Assembly: GCA_009780585.1 (NCBI GenBank)
Contig: WQZS01000009.1
Span: forward strand, 1 to 64,000
From: Defluviitaleaceae bacterium
Lineage (GTDB): Bacteria; Bacillota; Clostridia; Lachnospirales; WQUN01
Reading direction: 5' to 3'
Length of the DNA stretch: 64,000 nucleotides
In this document: piece after piece, positions 52,955 through 60,916 of the stretch
Numbering within the stretch: position 1 is the first letter of the stretch
Layout: the number at the start of each line of letters is the position of its first letter
Translations under genes and position numbers: made by a program
Notes under the pieces: model-generated
The model's database searches: none
The model's input: only the letters and a program-made list of their open reading frames with translations
Told to the model about the DNA's origin: nothing

Positions 52955-53592
52955 AGCAATGGGTTATAACCCATGCTTTTTTTGAAATCAATCGTGTTTA
53001 ACACCTTAATGGTGTACCCTTGCTTCTGTAGGAAATCCCCCATTTCCACGAGGATTGAACCTTTCGGGTCGGTTACAACAAAAGAAACAGGATAAGTGGT
53101 TGATTCGCATTGCATGATGTTGGGCTTTACATAGAATCGTGTTTTACCGCTTCCCGAACCGCCGATAACCAAGATGTTTTTATTGCGGGCGTATTTCACG
53201 GGCTTGGGGCGCGGATTCATGGTAAGGGATTCGGTTTTCGTCAGAATCACGTTGTTTTTGGGGTCGGGGTCAATGAAGGGTTTTATATCTGCGGGCTTGC
53301 CAAAACGCGCTGAGCCGTATTCCATGTCCTTACGCCATTTCTTTGCGTTCTTTCCCTTTATATAGACCATCAGTTTCAAACCTACGCCACCGATGATGCC
53401 AACCACCCAAGCAGGGAGGGGTATAAAACCGATTCGTGGCGTAATATACCATGCGATAATCCCCGTTATGATAAATGCCATGTTTTTGAAAAGCAGTTGG
53501 CGTATGTCAATGGATTTGATAAAAGTGGTAATATCGGTAACAAAGACGTTATTCTTTTTGTTGCGTTTGGGTGGGGTCGGTTTATTTTTCAT
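52945..53592 (-). pseudogene. virD4: VirD4/TraG coupling protein, N-terminal part (gene split by the IME)
   Basis: 215 codons, of which the last few (LLCY) come from IME sequence. Two membrane segments (about 35-52 and 58-78), then Walker A NILVIGGSGSGKTRFYVKPN and TDPKGSILVEMGDFL, the typical VirD4 N-terminal half. Homologous sequence stops at KKSMGYNP and resumes at 37813. Overlaps PcfB by 4 bp. Alone it has a P-loop but no Walker B or hexamerisation part. Confidence 0.92.
52961..52962. other. IME attachment core, right copy (GG)
   Basis: The plus strand reads CAATGGGTTATAACCC; GG at 52961-52962 is the second copy of the 2-bp core. To the right, GTTATAACCCAT belongs to virD4 (M-G-Y-N). Restoring GAAGGGGTTATAACCC regenerates the uninterrupted codon series. 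Confidence 0.7.
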
Positions 53593-54083
53593 CGTTCGCC
53601 AACCTCCCGCCGCATTTTTTTGTCTTTATCGGCTACCTTAACTTTTTCTTTGGCATCGTTAAGCCGTTGCTTGAAGGGTAACGACTTGGATTTATCTTTA
53701 CCCAATTCCTTGCCGATGTACGCTCTAAACGCCGCCGACATGTTTTCGGTATCCTTCGCCTTAAAATAAACCGTATGGCGGGGTGGGGTTTTGGATTCAT
53801 CCTTAACAAGCGCAAACGCCACGCCATGCTTGCGGGCTATGTGCGTGAAATCCTTGATGTTATCGCTGTTTAATGGGATTTCCGATAACTTGTCACCGTA
53901 TTTCATTAGTTGTTCCAATGTTTGCAAACCTTCCCGCTTGCCGCCGCTTTGCCCGCTTAACCATTTCGCCATGCCCTTGGCTACATCCAACATTGTAGGC
54001 AAGGCTTTATTTATCGCAATCTCCGCGACTTGCTTTGTTACTTTAATTTCTTGGCTAATCAAATAATCCTGTACCGCGCTCAT
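53589..54083 (-). CDS. PcfB family protein (DUF3801)
   Basis: 164 residues. SQEIKVTKQVAEIAINKALP, MLDVAKGMAKWLSG, LEQLMKYGDKLSEIPLNSDN, HTVYFKAKDTENMSAAFRAY: the PcfB family that accompanies relaxase and coupling protein in enterococcal pCF10 and in Tn1549-like ICEs. Basic C-terminus (KVADKDKKMRREVGER). AAAGGAAGTG precedes the ATG. Overlaps virD4 by 4 bp. Likely part of the relaxosome or of substrate recruitment. Confidence 0.88.
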   Translation of the reverse strand: MSAVQDYLISQEIKVTKQVAEIAINKALPTMLDVAKGMAKWLSGQSGGKREGLQTLEQLMKYGDKLSEIPLNSDNIKDFTHIARKHGVAFALVKDESKTPPRHTVYFKAKDTENMSAAFRAYIGKELGKDKSKSLPFKQRLNDAKEKVKVADKDKKMRREVGER

Positions 54084-54101
54084 GGCTTCACTTCCTTTGC
54101 G

Positions 54102-55130
54102 TTAAATAGAAATACCCGCTTTTTTGGGGCGGGTATCGGGCTTGCGTATTTCGTGTTCGTTGCTTTTTTCGGTTCGCTCCAGTAGTAACCGCCGCATACT
54201 GACTAAGGTATCATTGAAATCCTTACCGCTGGGCGGCGGGGCAATGGTGATGTTCTTTTCGGTAAAGCGTTTATCCGTTAATAATTCCTTCGTTATACGT
54301 TCGGTAGCCGCTTGCCCTGCGGGGTCGTTGTCGAGGGATAGGTAAACATTTTGTACGTGAGGGTGGCGTTCAAAAAAGCCGATGAGTGCCACGGAAGCCG
54401 TCCCCGACAATGACAAGCGAAAACCATCCCACACCGTACCCCTTTCCGCTTCGGCAATAACCATAATTTCATGGTGGCTGAGTGCGTCAATGGGGGATTC
54501 AAAAACGGCAACGGAATGGCTGCCGTTCATCGTGTCGGGTGGCAAGTAGAAACTATACGATTTATCGCTCCCCGCCGTGTCTTTTTTATTATCCCCCGTA
54601 ATGCCCCGTTCGGCGGCGTATTTGGGTTTATTACCGTCTTGGGCATCACGCCCGACAAAGACACAGTTATTATTTACGGATTCATACAGCAAGCCTTGGT
54701 TGATGTACTTTTGGCTTGTACTTTCGGATATGCCGCGCTTGGTAAGATAAGCAATCATATTTTTATTACCTTGCGCGGGTTTTGGCAGGGTTATTGATTT
54801 TGGGGGTTTGTCGGCTTTTTTGGGTTCGCTTGATCGGTGCGAAAAATCGGAGAACGAAACAAGATTATCTTCGTTTAATGACTTAACCGCGTTTAAGAAA
54901 TCCATCTTTTCAACCCGCATCAGATAATCAAGCGCACTATGCCCCTTTAAGCCCTTTGAGTTCCAATACCATTCCCCTTTGCCGTTATCAACTACAAAAC
55001 TGTCATGATTTTTATGGACGAATCGCTCGCCTTTTTGCTCAAGGAGGATGGCGAGGTTGGTGGATTGGAAATAACTAAGAAGGGTAACATCACGCGCATT
55101 TTGGATTTGTTCATCCGTCACCCGTGCCAT
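54102..55130 (-). CDS. DUF3991/Toprim-domain protein
   Basis: About 342 residues. N-terminal CHC2-like zinc-free DUF3991 region (DEQIQNARDVTLLSYFQSTN, FVVDNGKGEWYWNSKGLKG, HSALDYLMRVEKMDFLNAV), then a Toprim fold (VAVFESPIDALSHHEI, NVYLSLDNDPAGQAATERI). Such proteins resemble primase fragments and are common in ICEs and plasmids; a DNA-priming or nicking role in replication is likely. The ATG at 55130 is chosen for its G-rich ribosome site; the ORF may extend to 55154. Confidence 0.82.
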   Translation of the reverse strand: MARVTDEQIQNARDVTLLSYFQSTNLAILLEQKGERFVHKNHDSFVVDNGKGEWYWNSKGLKGHSALDYLMRVEKMDFLNAVKSLNEDNLVSFSDFSHRSSEPKKADKPPKSITLPKPAQGNKNMIAYLTKRGISESTSQKYINQGLLYESVNNNCVFVGRDAQDGNKPKYAAERGITGDNKKDTAGSDKSYSFYLPPDTMNGSHSVAVFESPIDALSHHEIMVIAEAERGTVWDGFRLSLSGTASVALIGFFERHPHVQNVYLSLDNDPAGQAATERITKELLTDKRFTEKNITIAPPPSGKDFNDTLVSMRRLLLERTEKSNEHEIRKPDTRPKKAGISI

Positions 55131-56005
55131 ATGTCCACCCCCCTTGCCCTTCATGGTGGATGATTATGATTTTCGGGCAGGGGGTAAGCAGAGGGGATAT
55201 GTTTAAGCGTTGCGCTTCGGTTGTAGTGATATTTTTGATGGCTGCTAAAATATTGGTGATGTTGTTGTTTGGCATACTTAACTTTAAGCTGACCCATACA
55301 AGCCGCTCCTGTGCCATTTCCACCACGGGTAAAAAATTATTTACCCATAAATCGTTTAACACCACGACATCGGGGTTTTCGTGCCGCAGTTGGCGCAGAG
55401 CCGTATTGAAATCGGGTACATCCGAGCCGATTTCTTTTTGGACAAGCATTGCCTTTTTTATGGCGGTGCAGATATTTGATTGGGTTTTCTATCGTGGAGA
55501 TATGGCACTCGCGTTGTTGGTTGGTTAAATCGACGAGAGCGGCAAGCGTTTGAGATAAGCGGATTGACGAATCACCCGCTACGACCACCAAGCCGCATTT
55601 CTCTTTGATGGTTTTATTTACGGTATGGAGTAAATCATCGGTAAAATCCAATGAATAAATGTCCGGCACATCGAAGGGCAAGGGGTGTATGCTAAGTGCA
55701 TGAGTGCCGCGCTGTGTATACACGCAAGCGCGGAATCGCCCAAGGTTGCCGTGGGTATAGGAAAAATCCAAAAATTTATGTTTTTGCAATTCGGTTTTTT
55801 GTTCAGGCGTGAGTAATTCCATGACGAGGGCTTTCACCATTGCAACATCTAATGACGAATCGGCATAATCGGGGATGGGGGTCATTTTACCGTCAACATC
55901 CCTAAAACGTGCAAACGGCACAGACTTTGGGCATATGTGCAAGTCCGCGCCGTTTTGGGAAGCGAATACCAACAACCCTTCAATCAACTTTTTTATATCA
56001 GTCAT
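55111..56005 (-). pseudogene. PilT/VirB11-like ATPase relic (Walker A lost, frameshifted)
   Basis: Read in two frames joined near 55455, the product (about 297 aa) follows PilT-type secretion ATPases: LTPEQKTELQ, LGRFRACVYTQRGTHALSIH, TIENPIKYLHRHKK, then KEIGSDVPDFNTALRQLRHE. The P-loop position reads VVAGDSSIRLSQTLAALVD, where the invariant GK(S/T) is gone, and the Walker B box is NPDVVVLNDL. One extra base in an A6G2 run breaks the frame. It overlaps the neighbours on both sides, so it stayed in the operon. Dead ATPase or structural relic. Confidence 0.7.
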
Positions 56006-56684
56006 TATTGTTTACCTCACTTTCCTTATTTTCGAGTAAAAACCTACGCTCGGCGTGTTCAATACGGCGCAGCGTTTTCATTTTATTTGCTTGCTTGGCT
56101 TCCAGTTGTGCCTTCGTTTTTTCAAAGAGTAAGCGGCTTTCACCCGATAACGCCGCTTGCGTATGGGCGATTGCAAGCCGTAGCGAATGGGGGAGCATAG
56201 CGTTCTTCCGCATCCGTTCGTATTCGGGTTCGTAGGCTTGCAAAAACGCCACACGGTCAAGCCCTGCTTTCTTGTTAGCGTAATCGCGCCCACGCCTTAA
56301 TTTCCGTAGGTTACGATACCCCACAGCTTTGATAGCGTTGGCTACCGCTACAGGGAAAATCCGCTCCGGTTCGGGTAAACATTCGTACTCGCTTGATGTG
56401 TCTATGTGCAATGCCACAGCCGCCCATGCTTCGGTGGGCGTGATAATATCGGGGTTGCATATCTCCGCGATAATCTCCTTAATTTCCGCTATCTGCGGCG
56501 AAAATTTGCACACGGCGATATGCTTCTTTAACGCCATACCCACGATTGCCGCATCATCATCTTCAAAAAACTCAGCCCACATGTTGATGGCGTTGTTTAT
56601 TTCCACTTGGTTGTTGAATCTGTCCGAATTGGGATAAGCCGTGACAACCAAACCTACCAATTTAATCGCGTCTTTACGTGTCAT
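55998..56684 (-). CDS. helicase-loader-like protein (G39P type)
   Basis: 228 residues. MTRKDAIKLVGLVVTAYPNS, INMWAEFFEDDDAAIVGMAL, KKHIAVCKFSPQIAEIKEII fit the 'loader and inhibitor of phage G40P' family, which delivers DnaB-type helicase to the origin. The C-terminal half is helical and charged. Overlaps RepA by 4 bp (ATGA) and the PilT-like gene by 8 bp. With RepA it would start replication of the excised ICE. Confidence 0.75.
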   Translation of the reverse strand: MTRKDAIKLVGLVVTAYPNSDRFNNQVEINNAINMWAEFFEDDDAAIVGMALKKHIAVCKFSPQIAEIKEIIAEICNPDIITPTEAWAAVALHIDTSSEYECLPEPERIFPVAVANAIKAVGYRNLRKLRRGRDYANKKAGLDRVAFLQAYEPEYERMRKNAMLPHSLRLAIAHTQAALSGESRLLFEKTKAQLEAKQANKMKTLRRIEHAERRFLLENKESEVNNND

Positions 56685-57772
56685 GCCGCCGTCCCTTCTT
56701 CGGCATCCAACATTTGCTGTAATGCCGCCATTGTGTTAAAGCCGTTTTTATTTTGGTAGCGTGAATATGGGATACTGCCGTTATCGGATGCGGGGGTAAT
56801 AAAAATCCCCTGTTCCGTTGTTGGTAGGGGATGTCGGTCATTATCATATTTGCCCGTTATAACCTTTTCCGCGTTGGTGGGGTCAATCAGCCAATCAAAA
56901 TCGGTTTTCCACCCTCGTCCACCACCGCCGCAGAGGAAATCGCTCGCCGCTACTTTTTCAAACAAGGTAATAAATCCATCCAATCCATGTAATTTATAAA
57001 AGGTTGCCGTTTGGCGTTTTCGCTTGCCGTCTATTGCGTGGATGGGGCGCAGTTCCCTTGTCTTACATAGATGGTTGTACAGTTCCATGATTTCTTTGTG
57101 GGGTGCTTCGCTGCCAACGCCCGCACCGCCGCAGGCGGCTGTAGTATCACTCCCCTTATTATCATTCGTATGGTTATTATTTATCTTATTATTATTAGGG
57201 CGTAAATCTTGCGGTTTCGGGGGCGCAGAATCTACGGGTTCGGAGGCGTAAGTTTTACGGGTCGGGGGTCGTAGGTTTTGCGGGTTCCGGGGTGCAGATA
57301 TTTCCGGTTCGGTCATGTAATCATTATCGGGGGTGGTTTCGGGGTTATCATCAGCTTCGGGGTCAAGGTATGCTTCGGGGGGTTCACCGTCACCGATAAT
57401 GGGGGCTAGTAAATATATTTTGTTGGGTCGGTTCATGCCTTGCTTCTTTTCCTCCACGAGTTGAAAATCCTTTAATTCTTGCATAACCTTTGTCACGGTT
57501 CGTTCCGATAATCCAAGCCGTTTTTCCATTTCCTCACGCTTGAAATAAATGTATGCCTCGCCGTTTTCGTCAAACCAACCGCTCTTTATGCTTACCCTGT
57601 GGCGGTCATGGAGCAGGGCATATAAAATCCGTGCATTGTTGCTTATCTTGTCGTTTTCAAATTCACCCGCAAACAGGAATCGGGGAAGCTGTAAAAATGT
57701 ATTGGATATAATCGCTTGGCGGGTGTACCGCATCCGTTTGTTTGTAATCTTATTCGCATTGCTTAACATCAT
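56681..57772 (-). CDS. repA: RepA N-terminal-type replication initiator
   Basis: About 363 residues. RepA_N domain at the N-terminus: TNKRMRYTRQAIISNTFLQL, LPRFLF, LSNNARILYALLHDRHRVSI-like ISNNARILYALLHDRH, then a winged helix (REEMEKRLGLSERTVTKVMQ). The linker (170-250) is Pro/Asn-rich; the C-terminal ~100 residues hold LHGLDGFITLFEKVAASDFL. ATG 57772 has AGGAAAGG upstream; a TTG 6 bp earlier is less likely. ICEs of this type carry such genes to replicate transiently as plasmids. Confidence 0.88.
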   Translation of the reverse strand: MMLSNANKITNKRMRYTRQAIISNTFLQLPRFLFAGEFENDKISNNARILYALLHDRHRVSIKSGWFDENGEAYIYFKREEMEKRLGLSERTVTKVMQELKDFQLVEEKKQGMNRPNKIYLLAPIIGDGEPPEAYLDPEADDNPETTPDNDYMTEPEISAPRNPQNLRPPTRKTYASEPVDSAPPKPQDLRPNNNKINNNHTNDNKGSDTTAACGGAGVGSEAPHKEIMELYNHLCKTRELRPIHAIDGKRKRQTATFYKLHGLDGFITLFEKVAASDFLCGGGGRGWKTDFDWLIDPTNAEKVITGKYDNDRHPLPTTEQGIFITPASDNGSIPYSRYQNKNGFNTMAALQQMLDAEEGTAA

Positions 57773-57802
57773 CCCCAACCCTTTCCTGTTCGATTTTCGG
57801 TA

Positions 57803-58504
57803 TCACAAAGATATAAGAGCGATAAAAGCCAACAAAGATAAATGCACGGGGTATGCGCAGTAAAACAACCACTTGGCGTTTACACCCCGTTTACCGTTGT
57901 ATAACGCGATTAGCGGTACGGTAATTGACGTACAGGCAATCATTAGAAAAACCTCCGGCGGGATTACAACACTTAAAGGACGCGCCATCACAAGGGGAAG
58001 AAATTGGGCAAGTGCAAAACCACCCAACGCCGCCAATCTAAGCGGCTTCGGTTTTATGGCATACATGGAGAAGATGAACAAAACCCCCATGCTTCCGTAT
58101 TCAACGGTCAGAAACTCGGCTAACAGCACCGTGGGGAACAGCGCACCGAGTACCGCCATCACTTGGTAGGAGTACCGTAGCTTCATTTTTTCAAAGAAAT
58201 ATACCGCCAAGCCGCTAATGGAAAGGGTGTAAAAGATATTTGTGTTGGCGAGGAAGTTGATGCCGTTTCCCATCACCAAATCGTAAGGGATTTCCGATAT
58301 GACCGCGAAGGCTATCAAACGCATCAGAAACTTCTCTTGTGATTTTGTATGGCGAAAACCCTCCGCCACAAGAAAAACGAATATCGGCCATGCTAAACGC
58401 CCGACCGCTCTAAAGGTTAAGGGGATATACAGGGGAAACGCTACGGCTACATGGTCTATGAGCATGGAAGTGAGGGCGATTATTTTAAGGGTAAAAGCGG
58501 TCAC
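57803..58504 (-). CDS. traX: TraX family membrane protein
   Basis: 233 residues, seven or more membrane segments. Starts TAFTLKIIALTSMLIDHVAV and has TFRAVGRLAWPIFVFLVAEG, HTKSQEKFLMRL and MGNGINFLANTNIFYTLSIS: TraX (PF05857), related to the acyltransferase that acetylates F-pilin. It may modify Maff2 or another surface component. Overlaps the PAPS-reductase-like gene by 4 bp. Confidence 0.9.
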   Translation of the reverse strand: MTAFTLKIIALTSMLIDHVAVAFPLYIPLTFRAVGRLAWPIFVFLVAEGFRHTKSQEKFLMRLIAFAVISEIPYDLVMGNGINFLANTNIFYTLSISGLAVYFFEKMKLRYSYQVMAVLGALFPTVLLAEFLTVEYGSMGVLFIFSMYAIKPKPLRLAALGGFALAQFLPLVMARPLSVVIPPEVFLMIACTSITVPLIALYNGKRGVNAKWLFYCAYPVHLSLLAFIALISL

Positions 58505-59527
58505 TTTTTACCACCATCCGATTTTGATTTTCTGTGTGCTTTCTTAAAAGCGTTATAGGCTTCCCGATATTCATATGATTTTCCGAACAAGGAAAAAGCC
58601 GCTTTCACCTTGTTGGGTTCAAACGGCTCTGCGATTCTTAAATCCTGTACGGCTTTTGATGAACAGGGGCAACCTACGCACCCTGTACGGGTGAAGCCCC
58701 ATATTTCATAACAATCGGAGTATCGTATACCCCGCCATTCTTTGTATATACGTTTATCTTCATCCGTCCAAAACCAAAGCGGTCTGTAGTTGGCTATGGT
58801 TCTGATGCCCGCGGGGGTGAAACAATTTTTTACGCTTCCCACCCTTCGTCCGCCCTCGGCTTGGCGCATACCGATGATTTTCAAATCGGGCTTGAATTGC
58901 TTGTCATAATCCTTTGATACGTTCTTCTTAGTAAAGTCACAACAGCGTTCGGATATGGCGAAGGTTGGTGGGTACGCTAAAATAAATTCATGCAAAAGTC
59001 GGTGTTGTTTTATACTGTATTTTGATATACCGCTTACGCTCGGAGGACGGCGGTTAAAATACCAATCAAGTGCCGATTTACATTGCCCGTATTTTTCGGG
59101 GGTTGCTTCTTCCGATGTTTCATTCCAATTAAAACTATGTCTTTGTAATCGACTTAATATATCACTTGTGTCTTTACAAATAAACGGTATGCCGTATTCA
59201 CGGCAAGCTGTAATGATATTTTTTAGTGGTTTAATCTGCTCAATAGATATACCGTATTTTTGCTCCACTTCTGTAATATGGCGAAGTGTCGCGTCAAACT
59301 CCAATCCTGTATCAAAGAAGATGTAACGAATATCAGCGCATCCATCGGGGGGGGTTCACCAACTCAATCATATCAAGCATAATATCCGAATCCGACCCGC
59401 CGCTGTATGACACGGCAATGCGTTTATGTTCGCGTAGCTTGTTTCGCGTAACCATCAGATATTTGTGGATATTGAGGTTGGCGGGTACGGCTTCGGTGAT
59501 AAATTGGTAAAATTGGTTGTCGTTCAT
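58501..59527 (-). pseudogene. PAPS-reductase-family protein, frameshifted at a C8 run
   Basis: A phosphoadenosine phosphosulfate reductase-family protein (about 342 aa if repaired). PP-loop SYSGGSDSDIMLDMI near residue 45; later CKSALDWYFN, CCDFTKKNVSKDYDKQ, YSDCYEIWGFTRTGCVGCPC with paired cysteines. The frame breaks at 59347-59354, where eight G occur on the plus strand; seven would join the two parts through NPPDGCADIRYIFFDTGLEF. Start ATG 59527 behind GAAGGGGGA. The right-end gene of the ICE. Sequencing error or true lesion not distinguishable. Confidence 0.8.
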
Positions 59528-59555
59528 CAAGGTATAAATCCCCCTTCGTTGGAAT

Positions 59556-59585
59556 AAAAAAAGGCCGCGAGGTTTGCTCTCGGCC
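59556..59585 (-). terminator. terminator-like hairpin in the PAPS-gene leader
   Basis: GGCCGCGAG (59563-59571) and CTCTCGGCC (59577-59585) pair with one mismatch; seven T follow on the minus strand (59556-59562). It lies upstream of the PAPS-reductase-like start and downstream of the leader ORF. The same structure is kept in repeat B copy 1. It would end transcripts coming from rlmD or act as an attenuator. Confidence 0.7.
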
Positions 59586-59618
59586 AATTAGCTTGACTTG
59601 TGATGATACTTTTTGATT

Positions 59619-59645
59619 TCACTCTCTTGTGTTCCCACACTCCAT
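59619..59645 (-). CDS. 8-codon leader ORF upstream of the hairpin
   Basis: ATG GAG TGT GGG AAC ACA AGA GAG TGA: peptide MECGNTRE. The copy in repeat B copy 1 (3834-3860) differs only at the last residue (MECGNTRK), so start and stop are kept. AGAGTGG lies about 10 bp upstream. Could be a leader peptide of an attenuation system; could also be chance. Confidence 0.4.
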   Translation of the reverse strand: MECGNTRE

Positions 59646-59673
59646 ATCAATTACCACTCTCACCGTGATATAG

Positions 59674-59682
59674 TTTTTTATC
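59674..59682. other. putative attR of the ICE
   Basis: TTTTTTATC follows the end of repeat B. The left ends at 1369-1380 and 3888-3899 read ATTTTGTTTATC, so TTTATC is shared by all three junctions. The exact crossover cannot be placed because the flanking T-runs differ in length. Confidence 0.4.
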
Positions 59683-59755
59683 GTTTTATTACGTGATTTT
59701 TCACCTTCTCCGCCGAATGATATATGCTTGCAAAAGTGCTTAAATTCAAGGATTT

Positions 59756-60916
59756 CTAGGTATCTGTCCGACATAGCAACGCTATTGCCTCCACATGTGG
59801 GGTTCGGGGAAAGAGGTCAACTCCGATGATGCGTTCGGGGGTAAGGCCGAGCCTCTCGAGCTCGGGCAAGTCGCGCGCGAGGGAAGACGGCTTGCACGCC
59901 ACGTATACCAAGCGGGCGGGCGCGAGTTCGGCGGCGCGGGCGAGCGTTTTGGGTGTGAGGCCGTCGCGGGGCGGATCCACGATAATGACGTCGGGTGATT
60001 CGTCCGATAGGGGCCCCGTTTTTTGCCCGGCGATGCGGGTGATATCGCGGGCGTGGAATTCGCAGTTGGTTATCCCGTTAAGCGTTGCGTTATGGGACGC
60101 GGCCGCGACGGCTTCGGGGATAAGTTCGATGCCGATCACACGCTTGAAAGAGGGAGCGATGATTTGCGCGATCGTCCCCGTGCCGCAATACAGGTCGTAG
60201 GCTAGGGTGCCTTCCCCCGCGAATTCGCGCACGATACCGTACAGGATTTCCGCCCCGGCGGAATTGGTTTGGAAAAATGAGAACGCGGAAACATGGAATG
60301 TTAGGCCGCACAATTCTTCGCGGTAAAAGGCACGCCCCCACAATAAACGGAGGTTTTCGTTTTTTACCGCGTCGGCTGCGCCATCGTTAATTGCGAGGAG
60401 GATCCCGACGATGGCGCCGCGTGTGGGTAAATGACGCAAGCCTTGTACGAAGGCTTGCAAATCCGCGTTAAAATTGGAGGAAACGGACAATATTACGAGA
60501 ATCTCCCCGGTAAAATGCCCACGGCGCAGTACCAAGTGGCGGAGCGTACCCGTATGTTTTTTGCGGTGGTAAAAGGCTTCGCCGCTTTCGCGGAAGAAAT
60601 CCAGCGCGAAAGCCGCGATCCTTTTGAAATCGTCGGGCATGAGGACGCAATCCTCCGTGGTAGCGACCTCGTAGAAGGAGCGTTTCTTGCGTATGCCCAG
60701 CATGAGGGCGGTATTTCCGTCATCCCCGAAGGCGAGTTCCATTTTGTTGCGGTAGCCGACCGTTTCGGGCGCGGGGCGGATGCCTTCCAACAAGTGGGCG
60801 TATTCACCCAACGTTTCCCGCAGGGCTTTTTCCTTGCCAAACAGCTCCTGCGGGTAGGGAAGATGGGGGTCGGTGCAACCGCCGCATTTGCCGATGTATT
60901 TGCAAGGTTTATCCAT
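59756..60916 (-). CDS. TrmA/RlmD-family RNA uracil-C5 methyltransferase
   Basis: 386 residues. Fe-S type cysteines CKYIGKCGGC (C5, C11, C14), the substrate loop FSFFQTNSAGAEILY, SAM motif DLYCGTGTIAQII, IVDPPRDGL, nucleophile Cys in YVACKPSSLARDL and the terminal HVEAIALL glutamate. It methylates a uracil in 23S rRNA (RlmD/RlmCD) or tRNA; which one cannot be told. Overlaps prs by 8 bp. GC is higher than in the ICE, marking the chromosome. Confidence 0.88.
   Translation of the reverse strand: MDKPCKYIGKCGGCTDPHLPYPQELFGKEKALRETLGEYAHLLEGIRPAPETVGYRNKMELAFGDDGNTALMLGIRKKRSFYEVATTEDCVLMPDDFKRIAAFALDFFRESGEAFYHRKKHTGTLRHLVLRRGHFTGEILVILSVSSNFNADLQAFVQGLRHLPTRGAIVGILLAINDGAADAVKNENLRLLWGRAFYREELCGLTFHVSAFSFFQTNSAGAEILYGIVREFAGEGTLAYDLYCGTGTIAQIIAPSFKRVIGIELIPEAVAAASHNATLNGITNCEFHARDITRIAGQKTGPLSDESPDVIIVDPPRDGLTPKTLARAAELAPARLVYVACKPSSLARDLPELERLGLTPERIIGVDLFPRTPHVEAIALLCRTDT

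Larger units (their letters stand above)
37814..52962. mobile_element. 15.1-kb Tn4451-type IME inserted in virD4
   Basis: Defined by the two halves of virD4. Joining them at a shared GG dinucleotide restores the frame exactly (M-G-Y-N-P-F-A-Y). The element carries a large serine recombinase, TnpW, TnpV, a MobA/MobL relaxase with accessory protein and candidate oriT, an AraC/GyrI-type regulator, and a run of unknown cargo genes. All confident genes point left. The 2-bp core is what large serine recombinases produce. Confidence 0.9.
59362..59674. repeat. direct repeat B, copy 2 (right end of the ICE)
   Basis: Matches 3578-3887. Includes the first codons of the PAPS-reductase-like gene, a terminator-like hairpin, the 8-codon leader ORF and the outer end ACCGTGATATA. 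Divergence is a few percent. Confidence 0.85.
3888..59682. mobile_element. Tn1549/CTn-type integrative conjugative element, with nested IME
   Basis: Bounded by repeat A copy 2 on the left and repeat B copy 2 on the right, with AT-rich end sequences sharing TTTATC. It contains the full gene set of the Tn1549 family: MOB_P relaxase, MobC, giant methylase/helicase, ArdC-like protein, TopB, DUF4366, DUF4315, M23 hydrolase, VirB4, PrgI, VirB6-like, Maff2, VirD4, PcfB, Toprim protein and RepA. Nearly all genes point left. Without the 15.1-kb IME it would be about 40.6 kb. No tyrosine or serine integrase of its own is visible. Confidence 0.8.
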
